From assembly GCA_051861205.1 (NCBI GenBank), contig JBHYDC010000002.1, forward strand, positions 124,001 to 188,000: DNA of 64,000 nt, written 5' to 3'. Below are positions 8,906 to 18,405 of the stretch, in pieces. The DNA is from JBHYDC01 sp051861205. Lineage in GTDB: Bacteria; Pseudomonadota; Alphaproteobacteria; Rhizobiales; Pleomorphomonadaceae. The notes below the pieces were generated by a model. The model did no database searches. It was not told the origin of the DNA and was given only the letters and a program-made list of their open reading frames with translations. A program made the position numbers and the translations under genes. Within the stretch, counting starts at the first letter, position 1, and every line of letters begins with the position of its first letter.

Positions 8906-9185
8906 GTGCCAATCCTCAGCCGGGCGGTCGACCTGCCGCGGACGGGCACGTCGTTGGCGCGCTTCCTTAAATGTCACACAACTAACGCATTTTTCGTGCC
9001 AGATCTTGCCCGATTAGTGACTGATCAGCGGCTTTGCCTTGGATTTATGCGCGACGCATGTCGCGCCGCGTCGGCGCGCAGCCGCTTGTTCCCCATCCGC
9101 TTTAAGCCGGTCTTTGCAAGGACGGCCGATCCGGCCCGGACTTTACGAGCGAATTGCCGCTTCCTTCGGGATTCGCGTCGCCGGG

Positions 9186-9872
9186 TCAGCCTTGAGTCAG
9201 CGCCTCGATCTCGGCAATCATGTCGTCGGTGGTGCGGGTCCGGCAGTAATGGCCCTTCATCTGGTCGATCGAAACGTTATGGCGGCGCTCCTCGTCGGCG
9301 GCGCAGGCGTCCTCGATCTGGGTCACCATAAAGCCGCGATCGGCCGCGTCGCGGATGGCGCATTCGACGCACTGATCCGTGCAAACGCCGTAGATCACGA
9401 GATATTCAATCCCCAGGTTACGCAGCACATATTCGATGTTGGTCGAGTTGAAGATGCCCGACGCAGTCTTTGGAATGACGATCTCATTCGGCTCCGGCCC
9501 GACCTCGTCGATCACCTTCGATTCCCAGGATCCCTTGGGAAAAAACAGGTTGGATATCTTGTGATCGAGGCTACGGTCGCGTCCGTCCAGCGTGTAGCTC
9601 TCGATGGTGGTGAAGATCACCTCAATGCCGGCCTTTCGGGCGGCTGCCTGGAGCCGCTGCTGATTGGGGATGAGAAGGTTTTCGATCCGATCCAGAAAAT
9701 AGAGCTTCTTGGACTCAGGCGAGCCCTGAACGCGCGCCTTTGCCATCTGCTCCGGGCTCCACTCGGCATTCTGCATATCAATGGAGAGAAGCGCTGTTTT
9801 CTTGGGCTCGATCGCGCGCTCCCGATAAGCGCCATAGGGAGCATCGACGGCGGGAATCGGAGCAAGGGCCAT
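9186..9872 (-). CDS. Isochorismatase-family cysteine hydrolase
   Basis: The 228-residue protein has the alpha/beta cysteine-hydrolase triad: Asp in L-L-S-I-D-M-Q-N (about residue 31), Lys in V-I-P-K-T-A-S-G-I-F, and nucleophile Cys in Y-G-V-C-T-D-Q-C-V. The family includes isochorismatase, nicotinamidase, N-carbamoylsarcosine amidase and ureidoacrylate amidase (RutB). The context, downstream of a HAAT importer and RpiR regulator, favours an amidase. The start at 9872 is preceded by GAGG. About 100 AT-richer bases separate it from the regulator gene, so it may have its own promoter. Confidence 0.88.
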   Translation of the reverse strand: MALAPIPAVDAPYGAYRERAIEPKKTALLSIDMQNAEWSPEQMAKARVQGSPESKKLYFLDRIENLLIPNQQRLQAAARKAGIEVIFTTIESYTLDGRDRSLDHKISNLFFPKGSWESKVIDEVGPEPNEIVIPKTASGIFNSTNIEYVLRNLGIEYLVIYGVCTDQCVECAIRDAADRGFMVTQIEDACAADEERRHNVSIDQMKGHYCRTRTTDDMIAEIEALTQG

Positions 9873-9973
9873 GAAGAAACCTCAAAATTAGGACCTGAAA
9901 AATATTACAGTCTAGTGCAGTCGGTTTCAAGAATGAAAATGCAATTCCATAGCCTGTTGCCGGCGTGCGGGGA

Positions 9974-10840
9974 TCAAGTGGGCTTGGGAACCGTCTCGGT
10001 CGCAGCGCGGCGCAGTTCTTCAAGCATCGCCATTCGCTGGCTGGCTTGCGGTCCGAGGATCGAGACCAGCCGGGCGAGCAGCGCGTCCGTCGCGGCGATG
10101 GCGGGCGCAAGCGTATCGAGGGGTGATGTCGTCGCGACCGGCACCGAGATCGTCACATCGGCGATGTCGCAGATGGGCGATAGCTCGGGATCGGTGAACA
10201 GGATGATCTTGACCCCGCGTGTGCGCGCCGTGCGGCAAAAAGCGATGGTCTCGGGCTGATACCGGCGCACGTCATAGACCACCAGCACGTCGCGCCGGGT
10301 GAAATCTGCGATCCGATCTTCAAGCACGCCCGACGGCGGCTGGATCAGCGTGTGCACCTCGCCCCGCAAGCTTGAAAGCTGGAAAGCGAGATATTGCGCT
10401 GCAACGGAACTCCAACGGCCGCCTAGCGTGGAAATGCGGGCACGGCTTTCTCCGATCATTACCGCCGCGCGGTCGAGCGCCTCCATGACCGAAGCAGACG
10501 ACAGCAGACCGATGGAGCGGGCAAGATCGTCAATCAGCAGCGTGTCGCGCTGGCTGCTGTCGGGCGCCGCTGCCTGATGTTTCTGCAAGAGCGCCAGGGG
10601 CGAAACTTCGCTGTCTTGAACTTCGAGGCGGATGGCGCGCTGGAAATCGACGAAGCGCTGGAAGCCGAGGCGCCGCACGAAGCGTGTAACGGTTGGCGCA
10701 CTCACCTCGCATTGGCGGGCAATGTCTTCGATACCCCCGAGCGCACTCACCGGATATCGCTCGGTGATCAGGCGAGCGATCCGTTTTTCACTCGCGCTGA
10801 GTTTGGCGAGATGCGTTTCGATGAGGTTTCGTACGGTCAT
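9974..10840 (-). CDS. MurR/RpiR-family transcriptional regulator
   Basis: The 288-residue protein has an N-terminal RpiR helix-turn-helix (L-S-A-S-E-K-R-I-A-R-L-I, then S-A-P-T-V-T-R-F-V-R-R-L-G-F) and a C-terminal SIS domain, residues 120-270. The SIS domain contains V-V-Y-D-V-R-R-Y and I-L-F-T-D, where sugar phosphates usually bind. In importer operons such proteins also respond to amino-acid-like ligands. It follows the LivH-type permease by 3 bp and is the last gene of that operon, so it may be autoregulated along with it. Confidence 0.9.
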   Translation of the reverse strand: MTVRNLIETHLAKLSASEKRIARLITERYPVSALGGIEDIARQCEVSAPTVTRFVRRLGFQRFVDFQRAIRLEVQDSEVSPLALLQKHQAAAPDSSQRDTLLIDDLARSIGLLSSASVMEALDRAAVMIGESRARISTLGGRWSSVAAQYLAFQLSSLRGEVHTLIQPPSGVLEDRIADFTRRDVLVVYDVRRYQPETIAFCRTARTRGVKIILFTDPELSPICDIADVTISVPVATTSPLDTLAPAIAATDALLARLVSILGPQASQRMAMLEELRRAATETVPKPT

Positions 10841-10843
10841 AGA

Positions 10844-11731
10844 CTAACTTCGGTTGACGTTCGCAGCAGGCCATAACCCATCGGGACGGAAAACGAGAAG
10901 TCCAATGATGATCGAAAGCGAAATCGCCTCACGGTAAGGCAGCATAGCTTCTGGCAGAAAGCCCTGCAGAAACACCTCCACGATGCCCACGACGAAGCCG
11001 CCGAGCACCGCGCCGGACAGCGATCCAAGCCCGCCGAGCACCGTCGCGATAAAGGCCTTCAGCACCGGCGTCGAGCCCATCAACGGGTCCACCGACCCGC
11101 GCTGCGCCACCCACAGGATCGCGGCGATGCCGGCGAGCGCCCCGGAAATGGCAAAGGCGAGGGCCACCACATGGTTCGCCTTGATCCCCATCAGCCGCAC
11201 CACGGCGAAATCTTCCGCCGCCGCACGCATGGCGACGCCGAGCACGGTGCGCTTGAGGATGAGGGTCAGCGTCACCAGCGATAGGATCACGGCCACGATC
11301 GAGATGATCGGGATCACGCCGATGGTGATGAAGCCAAAATCAAGTGTGCCGGACAGCCAGGACGGCAGGACGATGGGCACGGGCCGCGCCGAAATGCCGT
11401 TCTGGAACAGTACCTTGATGATCTCGCTGACGGCAAACGACGTGATCAGCAGCGTCGTCACGCTGGCCCCGCGCATGGCGCGGAACGCTACGCGCTCCAT
11501 GAGGACGGCCCCGAGGATCGCGACCAGAAGGCCGAAGAGGATCGCGACCGGGATCGGCACCGCCATCAGAAGCGCGTACCAGATCGTATAGCCCGCGACG
11601 GTCATCACCTCGCCATGGGCGAAGTTGATCAGCCTAACAATGGAGAAAACGACGGCAAGACCCAGCGCCAACAGGGCATAAATGCCGCCAAGGCTGAGCG
11701 CGTTCACGAGTTGTTGGAGAAAGATGTCCAT
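10844..11731 (-). CDS. Branched-chain-type (HAAT) ABC permease, LivH type
   Basis: The 295-residue protein is hydrophobic throughout, with about eight membrane segments. It contains N-F-A-H-G-E-V-M-T near residue 35 and L-K-A-F-I-A-T-V-L-G-G-L-G-S-L-S-G-A near residue 225, both hallmarks of LivH permeases. It pairs with the LivM half of the fused protein upstream to form the inner-membrane channel. It lies 4 bp after the LivF gene and directly before the RpiR regulator. Confidence 0.93.
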   Translation of the reverse strand: MDIFLQQLVNALSLGGIYALLALGLAVVFSIVRLINFAHGEVMTVAGYTIWYALLMAVPIPVAILFGLLVAILGAVLMERVAFRAMRGASVTTLLITSFAVSEIIKVLFQNGISARPVPIVLPSWLSGTLDFGFITIGVIPIISIVAVILSLVTLTLILKRTVLGVAMRAAAEDFAVVRLMGIKANHVVALAFAISGALAGIAAILWVAQRGSVDPLMGSTPVLKAFIATVLGGLGSLSGAVLGGFVVGIVEVFLQGFLPEAMLPYREAISLSIIIGLLVFRPDGLWPAANVNRS

Positions 11732-11735
11732 CGCC

Positions 11736-12440
<705 letters not shown>

Positions 12441-12449
12441 TTGAGGACC

Positions 12450-13622
12450 TTACGGCTGCGGCATCGTGGCGGGATCGGCCACTTCGCGGCGGATGAACAC
12501 CTTCTCGCCCTTTTCGATCTTGGCAAGAACGACGGAGCGCATCGGCATGCGGTCAGTGCCGGCGAAGGTGTAGTTGCTCATGATGCCGGGCGCATCGTTG
12601 AGGCTTGCGAGCGCGTCGCGCACGGCCTTGGGATCGGTCGAGCCCGCGGCCTTGACCGCCGCGTCGATCATGCCGACCATATCGCAGCCATTCACCACAT
12701 AGTTGGTGTCCGCTTCGGTTCCGGTCGCGGCCTTGAAGCGCGCATTGAATTCGGCGTGCTTGCTGCCCTCTTCCGCATAGCCGCCTGAGGTGTGAACGAC
12801 GCCTTCGACCACATCGCCGAGCCCGCGCACGGTCGGGGTATCGAGCACATCGGCGCCCATGACGGGGGTGGTGATGCCGGCGCCCCGCAGCGCTTTGATG
12901 AAGGCCGGGAAATCAGGCTCCCAGGCCGACGTCATGATCACGTCCGGCGCGGGGTCGAGGCTCTTGATAGTCGTGACGATGGCCGAGAAGTCCGGCTGGT
13001 TCATGGTGAAGGAGCCTTCACCGATTACTTTGCCGCCCTTGGCTTCGAAGACCTTGCCGAAGTATTCCGGCCCCATCAGCGTATAGGCCGCATCCGGAGA
13101 CTTCAGAAGCCACGCCGTCTTATAGCCAAGCTCGGCCGCATAGGCGCCGAGAACTGCCGCCTGCTGATTGTCGGCGGTATAGCTGCCGAACACGAATTCG
13201 CCGACCGTGGTGAGGATCGGCGCGGTGCCCGCAAACGTCATGGTCGGGATGCCGGCAGGGCTGGTGATCTGCCCCATGGCCATCGTCGGATCGCCGTCGG
13301 CTGGCGAGATGATGAAATTCACCTTCGCGTCCACGAACTCCTGGGCGAACTTGACGGTCTCCGCAGTGTCGGACCGTGTGTCGCGCACGTCGAGGACGAT
13401 GTTGTACTTGCCGGCGAGGCCGCCCACCGCGTTAAGCTCTTCCACGCAGAATTTGAAGCCGGCGAAAGAAGGCTGATCGAAGGGTGCGAGCCCGCCGGAC
13501 TGGGCAGCAGCGACGCCGATCACATAGTCTTCCGCCTGCGCGGTACCGGTTCCACCTGCGGCCAGCGCGATCAGCGCGGCGCTGGCAAGCAGCGTCTTCA
13601 AGATGCGGTCACGGCCTGTCAT
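12450..13622 (-). CDS. HAAT-type periplasmic amino acid/amide-binding protein
   Basis: The 390-residue protein has a Sec signal (residues 1-30, ending T-A-Q-A) and a type I periplasmic binding fold with P-F-D-Q-P-S-F-A-G-F, G-G-L-A-G-K and a conserved Y-A-A-E-L-G-Y-K-T region. LivK-like proteins of this size bind branched-chain amino acids, urea or short amides. The start is supported by AAAGGAGA 6-13 bp upstream. Its first codons overlap the end of the LivM-LivG gene by 14 bp. Confidence 0.92.
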   Translation of the reverse strand: MTGRDRILKTLLASAALIALAAGGTGTAQAEDYVIGVAAAQSGGLAPFDQPSFAGFKFCVEELNAVGGLAGKYNIVLDVRDTRSDTAETVKFAQEFVDAKVNFIISPADGDPTMAMGQITSPAGIPTMTFAGTAPILTTVGEFVFGSYTADNQQAAVLGAYAAELGYKTAWLLKSPDAAYTLMGPEYFGKVFEAKGGKVIGEGSFTMNQPDFSAIVTTIKSLDPAPDVIMTSAWEPDFPAFIKALRGAGITTPVMGADVLDTPTVRGLGDVVEGVVHTSGGYAEEGSKHAEFNARFKAATGTEADTNYVVNGCDMVGMIDAAVKAAGSTDPKAVRDALASLNDAPGIMSNYTFAGTDRMPMRSVVLAKIEKGEKVFIRREVADPATMPQP

Positions 13623-15474
13623 TCATCATCTCCTTTGAACTATCCGTTGAGGATGCCTCCGAGGCAGGGTGATGCGTCACGCGGGAGGCGCGCGTGCCGA
13701 TATAGGCTTCGATGACCGCCGGATCGCGCTGAACATCGCGAGGCGGGGCATCGGCGATCTTTTGACTGCGATTGAGAACGATCACCCGGTCGCAGAGCGA
13801 CATCACGAATTTGAGGTCGTGATCGATCAGCACGATGCCGATGCCGCGCTCGGCTGGTAGCGTTTTGAGCCGATGCGCAAGATCGTCGGTCTCTTCCGGA
13901 TTCATGCCCGCCGCCGGTTCGTCGAGCAGCAGGAAGGTGGGGTTGGTCGCAAGCGCCCGCGCGATCTCAAGCCGCCGCCTCGCGCCGTAGGGCAAGCTTC
14001 CCGCGCCCATAGTCGCAAGCGAGGAAAGGCCGATGCGCGCCAACTCCGCCGCCGCAATGTCCCGCGCTTGAGCAAGACTTGCGCCGTTGGCGATGGCGGC
14101 GACCATCACGTTTTCCTCGACAGACAATCCCTCGAAGAGCCGGATATTCTGGAATGTCCGCGCAAGACCCGCGCCCGCCATGAGGTGCGCCGCACGTCCG
14201 TCGATCCGATGGCCGTCCATAAGAACGCGCCCGGAACTCAAGGGATAAAGCCCGGTAATCGTATTGACGAGGGTCGACTTGCCCGCCCCGTTCGGGCCGA
14301 TGAGCCCGGTGATATGCCCTGTCTGCATGACACCGCTGACATCCGACACAGCGACGAGACCCGCGAAACGCTTTGAAACGCCCTCGATCCTGAGAGTCCG
14401 CTCGCCCGGTTGGCGCACGGCCGGCAGAGCCTTGGCGGGTCGTCGCGGCAAAAGCCACGGCGGAAGCGGCAATTCTTTGCTCCCGAACAGGCCCACGGGG
14501 CGCAGAAGGAGCACGATCAGGATGGCGAGGCTGACGCCGATCATCGGCAGTCCGAACACCTGCGGCACCGTGAGCGGACCGACCATGAACCCGCCTTCCA
14601 GCCGCTGCAAGCCTTCCTGGAGCCCCATGATGAGCGCAACGCCGCCGACAGCGCCGGTGACCGTGCCCATGCCGCCCACGATCATCATCGCGACATAGGC
14701 GAAGGCGAGATCGAAGTAGAAATCGCGCGGCGTGAATGCACCCAGCATATGGCCGTAAAGCGCACCCGCGATGGCGCCCAGCCCGCCGGAGAGCACCCAG
14801 GCATAAAGGCGCATGCGACGAGGATCGACGCCCGAAGCTATAGCCGCCGTCTCGTTGTCGCGAGAAGCCCGCAGCATCAGGCCAAAGCGGCTTTCGCGGA
14901 AAAGGCGCGCGACGACGATGAACAACAAGGCAAAACCGGTGGCGACGATCACATCCGTGACGCGCGGCACGCCATAAAAGGCCTGGTTGCCGCGCGTGAA
15001 ATCTCGCGCTGCCGCAAGGACCGAGTAGATGATGATGAGGAAGCCCAGCGTGGCGATCGATGCCGAGGCGCCGCTCAGCCTCGCGATCGGCAGACCCGCC
15101 AGCAATGCCACGAGGAAGCCGGCGAGCATGACGAGCGCGAGCGCGGCCAACAGCGGCAACTCATAGCCGCCGAGAAATCCCGGCAGGTTCGGCAGGGTGA
15201 TGCGCAGCATGGGCGCGGGCATCGTCAGCCATGCCGACACATAGGCCCCGATGCCCATGAAGGCCGTATGGCCGAAAGACACGATGCCGGAATTGCCGCT
15301 GAACACCTGAAAAGCCAGCACGGCACAGAGATTGACGCAGAACTGAACGGCCACGCGTTCGCCGGTCAACCCGAACGCGATGGACGCCACCGCCACGCTG
15401 CCGGCGACCAGCAGCGCCAAGGCTGTGGCCTCGGCCACCGTGCGGAAGGGGGATTGTTTGGTTGCGTCAGCCAT
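13609..15474 (-). CDS. Fused LivM-type permease and LivG-type ATPase
   Basis: The 621-residue protein joins two subunits normally made separately. Residues 1-330 are a LivM permease with about ten membrane segments (N-S-G-I-V-S-F-G-H-T-A-F-M-G and G-G-M-G-T-V-T-G-A motifs). After a linker (P-W-L-L-P-R-R-P) residues 365-600 are a LivG ATPase with Walker A G-P-N-G-A-G-K-S-T and Walker B L-L-L-D-E-P-A-A-G. The signature position reads L-P-Y-G-A-R-R-R-L-E, the LivG-type variant. Such fusions occur in a minority of HAAT systems. It is the first gene of the operon and is read away from the amidohydrolase genes. Confidence 0.93.
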   Translation of the reverse strand: MADATKQSPFRTVAEATALALLVAGSVAVASIAFGLTGERVAVQFCVNLCAVLAFQVFSGNSGIVSFGHTAFMGIGAYVSAWLTMPAPMLRITLPNLPGFLGGYELPLLAALALVMLAGFLVALLAGLPIARLSGASASIATLGFLIIIYSVLAAARDFTRGNQAFYGVPRVTDVIVATGFALLFIVVARLFRESRFGLMLRASRDNETAAIASGVDPRRMRLYAWVLSGGLGAIAGALYGHMLGAFTPRDFYFDLAFAYVAMMIVGGMGTVTGAVGGVALIMGLQEGLQRLEGGFMVGPLTVPQVFGLPMIGVSLAILIVLLLRPVGLFGSKELPLPPWLLPRRPAKALPAVRQPGERTLRIEGVSKRFAGLVAVSDVSGVMQTGHITGLIGPNGAGKSTLVNTITGLYPLSSGRVLMDGHRIDGRAAHLMAGAGLARTFQNIRLFEGLSVEENVMVAAIANGASLAQARDIAAAELARIGLSSLATMGAGSLPYGARRRLEIARALATNPTFLLLDEPAAGMNPEETDDLAHRLKTLPAERGIGIVLIDHDLKFVMSLCDRVIVLNRSQKIADAPPRDVQRDPAVIEAYIGTRASRVTHHPASEASSTDSSKEMMNDRP

Positions 15475-15579
15475 TCTGCTGTGACGTTTTGCCTTTAGTC
15501 CAGGCCTCGCCTCGCGAGACTGTTCATCACTATGAAGCGGCCTGAACGCATGTCAACATTTTTTCTTCAGACCGAATTG

Positions 15580-15617
15580 TTGACCATTATGAAAATTTAT
15601 GTTCAATGATTGGTCAA
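15580..15617. promoter_or_regulatory. AT-rich divergent promoter region with TTGACCA/TGGTCAA inverted repeat
   Basis: Between the LivM-LivG gene and the amidohydrolase gene, TTGACCA at 15580-15586 and TGGTCAA at 15611-15617 are perfect inverted copies 24 bases apart in an unusually AT-rich stretch. This is a plausible operator for the cluster's RpiR regulator controlling both directions. No binding is shown. The upstream in-frame ATG at 15606 lies inside this repeat, which argues that translation starts at 15672 instead. Confidence 0.45.
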
Positions 15618-15671
15618 TCGCCTGTCTTCTGTGCAGGTCCCGATTTGACGCTGGAGACTCTGGGGAACGGC

Positions 15672-16469
15672 ATGCCAAAGCTGATCGCGGCCGACGAGCC
15701 GCATCCCGTCGGAGCCGAGCGCCTCGCGGCGGCGGGCCGGTATCTGGTGCTGGCCGATCATGCCGGCAATGCGGTGCCCCGCGCGCTGGAAAACCTTGGC
15801 CTCTCGCAGCACGATCTCGACCGGCATATCGGCATCGACATCGGCATCCTCGGCGTATCCAGGCATTTATCGCGCCTGCTCGATTCCAGCTTGATCTATC
15901 AGCGCTATTCCCGCCTCGTGATCGACTGCAACCGTCCACCGGCCAGTATCAGTTCCATGCCTGAAATCAGCGATGGAACGCGGGTGCCGAAAAACCGCGC
16001 GATTTCGGGAGATGACCGGCAGCAGCGCATCGGCGAGATTTTTCAGCCCTATCACGCGGCCATCACGGGGTGGATCGACGAGCGGTTAGCCGTCGCAAGC
16101 CCCCCGGTTGTCATCGCCATGCACAGCTTCACGCCCCGACACGGCGACTATCCCGCCCCGCGACCCTGGCCGATCGGCGTGCTCTTCAACCGCGACGACC
16201 GGCTAGCGCGACCCATGATCCGCCTGCTCGAAGCCGAGGGCATCGGCGCGATCGGGATCAACCAACCTTATGGCGTCGATGACGAAATGGACTATGCTGT
16301 TCCCGTTCATTGCGAGGCGCGGGGGCTTTTGCATGTCGAGTTCGAAATCCGCCAGGACCTGATAGCGGGCGAAGCCGAACAGCTGATCTGGGCGGAGCGT
16401 CTGGCGCGGCTGTTGCCCTTGGCGCTCGATGAAATCCAAAAAGCCGCCGCGAACTCCGCCGCCGCATGA
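15672..16469 (+). CDS. N-formylglutamate amidohydrolase-like protein
   Basis: The 265-residue protein has the family's features: V-L-A-D-H-A-G-N-A-V-P near residue 30, L-V-I-D-C-N-R near residue 95 and M-H-S-F-T-P near residue 155. It resembles HutG-type N-formylglutamate amidohydrolase, but no hut genes are near. The partner enzyme is a glutamine-synthetase homologue (ATGA overlap), so the natural substrate may be another N-acyl or gamma-glutamyl amino acid. ATG 15672 is preceded by GGGGA; a longer frame from 15606 is possible. Confidence 0.85.
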   Translation: MPKLIAADEPHPVGAERLAAAGRYLVLADHAGNAVPRALENLGLSQHDLDRHIGIDIGILGVSRHLSRLLDSSLIYQRYSRLVIDCNRPPASISSMPEISDGTRVPKNRAISGDDRQQRIGEIFQPYHAAITGWIDERLAVASPPVVIAMHSFTPRHGDYPAPRPWPIGVLFNRDDRLARPMIRLLEAEGIGAIGINQPYGVDDEMDYAVPVHCEARGLLHVEFEIRQDLIAGEAEQLIWAERLARLLPLALDEIQKAAANSAAA

Positions 16470-17785
16470 AAACCGCCGGGAATGCCATGAGCACGCAGCA
16501 TTTCACCTTTCTCGGCCATCAGGATCTCTCGGGCATTCTGCGTGGCCGCTCCGTTCCCATAAACCGCGCGTCCGAGGCGCTTGCCGGCGGCTTGCCCTGG
16601 GTACCAGCGAATTATTCCATCGGCGCGCTCAACACGCTGCCGGCCGATAACCCGTTCGGACCCATCGGTGAAATCCGGCTCGTGCCGGATGAAGCGACCC
16701 GGATCACCCTGGATGGCTATGAAGGGCGGCTCCCGTTCGATCTCGTCTTATGCGATGGCCGCACCATGGAACGAGAGCCCTGGCCCTATTGCCCGCGCAC
16801 GGCCCTGAAAGACGCAATTTCGGCGCTGAAGGCCGAAACCGGCCTCACCATGAAAGTCGCCTTCGAGCATGAGTTCACCATACGCGGCCTCAACCAGCCG
16901 ACGCATGTCGCGTTTTCCCTGTCGGCCGGCCGTATCGTCTCGCATCTCGCCGATAAGGTTCTGGCCACGCTCGGCCGCGCTGGAATTGACCTGGAGCAGT
17001 TCCAGGCCGAATACGGCATGGACCAGTTCGAAATCTCCTCCGTTCCGGTCGATCCGCTGACCGCCGCCGATCGCGTGGTCCTGACCCTCGAAACCATCCG
17101 CGACTGTGCGCGCCAGCTTCAACTGGCGGCGAGCTTCCTGCCGAAGCCGGTCTTGAACGACGCGGGGAACGGCGTTCACATCCATTTCAGCCTGTGGGAC
17201 GGCGAAACGCCCGTGACGGCGCGGCAAGATTGGCTGACGGCGCGCTCCGGCCCCTTCGTGGCGGGAGTGCTGGATGCAGCTGAAAGCCTCATCCCGTTCA
17301 CGTGCCTGTCGGCAAATTCCTACCAGCGCCTGCGCCCGCATAACTGGGTCGGCGCCTACACCTGTGCGGGCCTGCGAAACCGCGAGGCAATGGTGCGCCT
17401 CGTGCCCCGCGCGCCAAGCGCCGACGGTGAAAATCCCAAAGCCTCGATCGAGTTCCGGGTTACCGACGCGACCGCGAATGTCTATGTGGCCCTGGCGGCC
17501 ATCATCCGCGCCGGGCTCGCCGGGATAAAGTCCGGCCTGCCGATCCCCGCCAACATCGCACAGGATCCTGACGGGCTGACCGCGCAAGAACGGAGCAAGG
17601 CGAACATCCGCCTCCTCCCGCAATCGATCGACGAAGCCCTCAACGCCCGCACCAGCGCCGCCGGCGCGTCTTGGCTCGGCCCCGAACTCTCCGGCGCCTA
17701 TCTAGCCTGCCGCCGCAACGACGCCAGCCACGCCGCCGAAATGACCTTCGACGAACTCGCCGCAAAACTGCGTCACGTTTACTGA
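16466..17785 (+). CDS. Glutamine-synthetase-family ligase (gamma-glutamylamide synthetase-like)
   Basis: The 439-residue protein has the GS catalytic core: F-E-H-E-F near residue 132, G-M-D-Q-F-E-I near residue 188, N-G-V-H-I-H-F-S near residue 240, and a C-terminal S-I-E-F-R-V-T-D segment. It is shorter and more divergent than GlnA and lacks the GlnA adenylylation tail. Homologues ligate glutamate to amines such as polyamines, methylamine or ethanolamine. Coupling to an N-formylglutamate-amidohydrolase-like protein suggests that one adds and the other removes a glutamyl or formyl group. ATG 16490, with its own weak ribosome site, is an alternative start. Confidence 0.85.
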   Translation: MKTAGNAMSTQHFTFLGHQDLSGILRGRSVPINRASEALAGGLPWVPANYSIGALNTLPADNPFGPIGEIRLVPDEATRITLDGYEGRLPFDLVLCDGRTMEREPWPYCPRTALKDAISALKAETGLTMKVAFEHEFTIRGLNQPTHVAFSLSAGRIVSHLADKVLATLGRAGIDLEQFQAEYGMDQFEISSVPVDPLTAADRVVLTLETIRDCARQLQLAASFLPKPVLNDAGNGVHIHFSLWDGETPVTARQDWLTARSGPFVAGVLDAAESLIPFTCLSANSYQRLRPHNWVGAYTCAGLRNREAMVRLVPRAPSADGENPKASIEFRVTDATANVYVALAAIIRAGLAGIKSGLPIPANIAQDPDGLTAQERSKANIRLLPQSIDEALNARTSAAGASWLGPELSGAYLACRRNDASHAAEMTFDELAAKLRHVY

Positions 17786-18084
17786 GGTTGTAAAGCTTGA
17801 CGCTTGCCGTGTTCGCCTGCGGGCTGGACAGGGCAGCGGAGCGAAATGTGGCGTCCGGGTCGCTAGCGGCTTCTTTGCTCGCGAGAGTCTTGAAGCGATG
17901 CGCAAGCTGGGCGCAGGTGCTTATCCATTTCCCTCAGCTCTACGCTTTGCTGCCCGTTAGGGACTGAAAGCGATCTGCAAGACGGCAGTCAATTCAACAC
18001 GACCTATCGTGACGCGATACGATGGAAGCACACCATTGAAATGACACGATGTGTTTGGCTGATTTAACTTCTAAGTTGATGTGT
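17786..18084. other. Intergenic stretch without a recognised gene
   Basis: Between the GS-like gene and the tRNA I see no frame with protein-like composition, no tandem repeats and no clear terminator. The region becomes AT-richer close to the tRNA. It may hold the transcription end of both neighbours. Confidence 0.5.
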
Positions 18085-18160
18085 TGGTGCCGCTTAGGTG
18101 ACTCGAACACCTGACCCCATCATTACGAATGATGTGCTCTACCGACTGAGCTAAAGCGGC
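18085..18160 (-). tRNA. tRNA-Thr, anticodon CGT
   Basis: On the minus strand the acceptor stem GCCGCTT pairs perfectly with AAGCGGC, followed by discriminator A and an encoded CCA (18087-18085). The D-arm has TAGCTCAGTCGGTAGAGC, the anticodon stem CATCA/TGATG encloses TTCGTAA with anticodon CGT, and the T-arm has TTCGAGT. The length is 76 including CCA. It reads ACG threonine codons. Confidence 0.97.
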
Positions 18161-18405
18161 CTCTAAACGCGAGGGTAGACTAGCGCCCCACCCCGTAACA
18201 TACAACTCACTGCCCCGACTGCCAGCTTTGTAACCCCTTTCGCGATCAGCACTGCCGATCGAAAAAAAGGAACCGCCCACCAACCGACCCTATGCTGCCC
18301 GCTGAAACAGGCTGCACGGAACCCGAGCATGGCCCGAGGAGACGCCGGGTTGATAGCTGCATCCCCGGCCGATTTCAAGCATCCCGCCGCCGATTTTCCG
18401 TCTTG

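Noticed and set aside
9039..10259. 406-residue plus-strand open frame
   Set aside because: It lies antisense to the isochorismatase and RpiR genes, which have clear family motifs; long antisense frames are common at this GC content.
14410..15498. 362-residue plus-strand open frame
   Set aside because: Antisense to the fused LivM-LivG gene; His/Arg/Asp-rich composition and no motifs.
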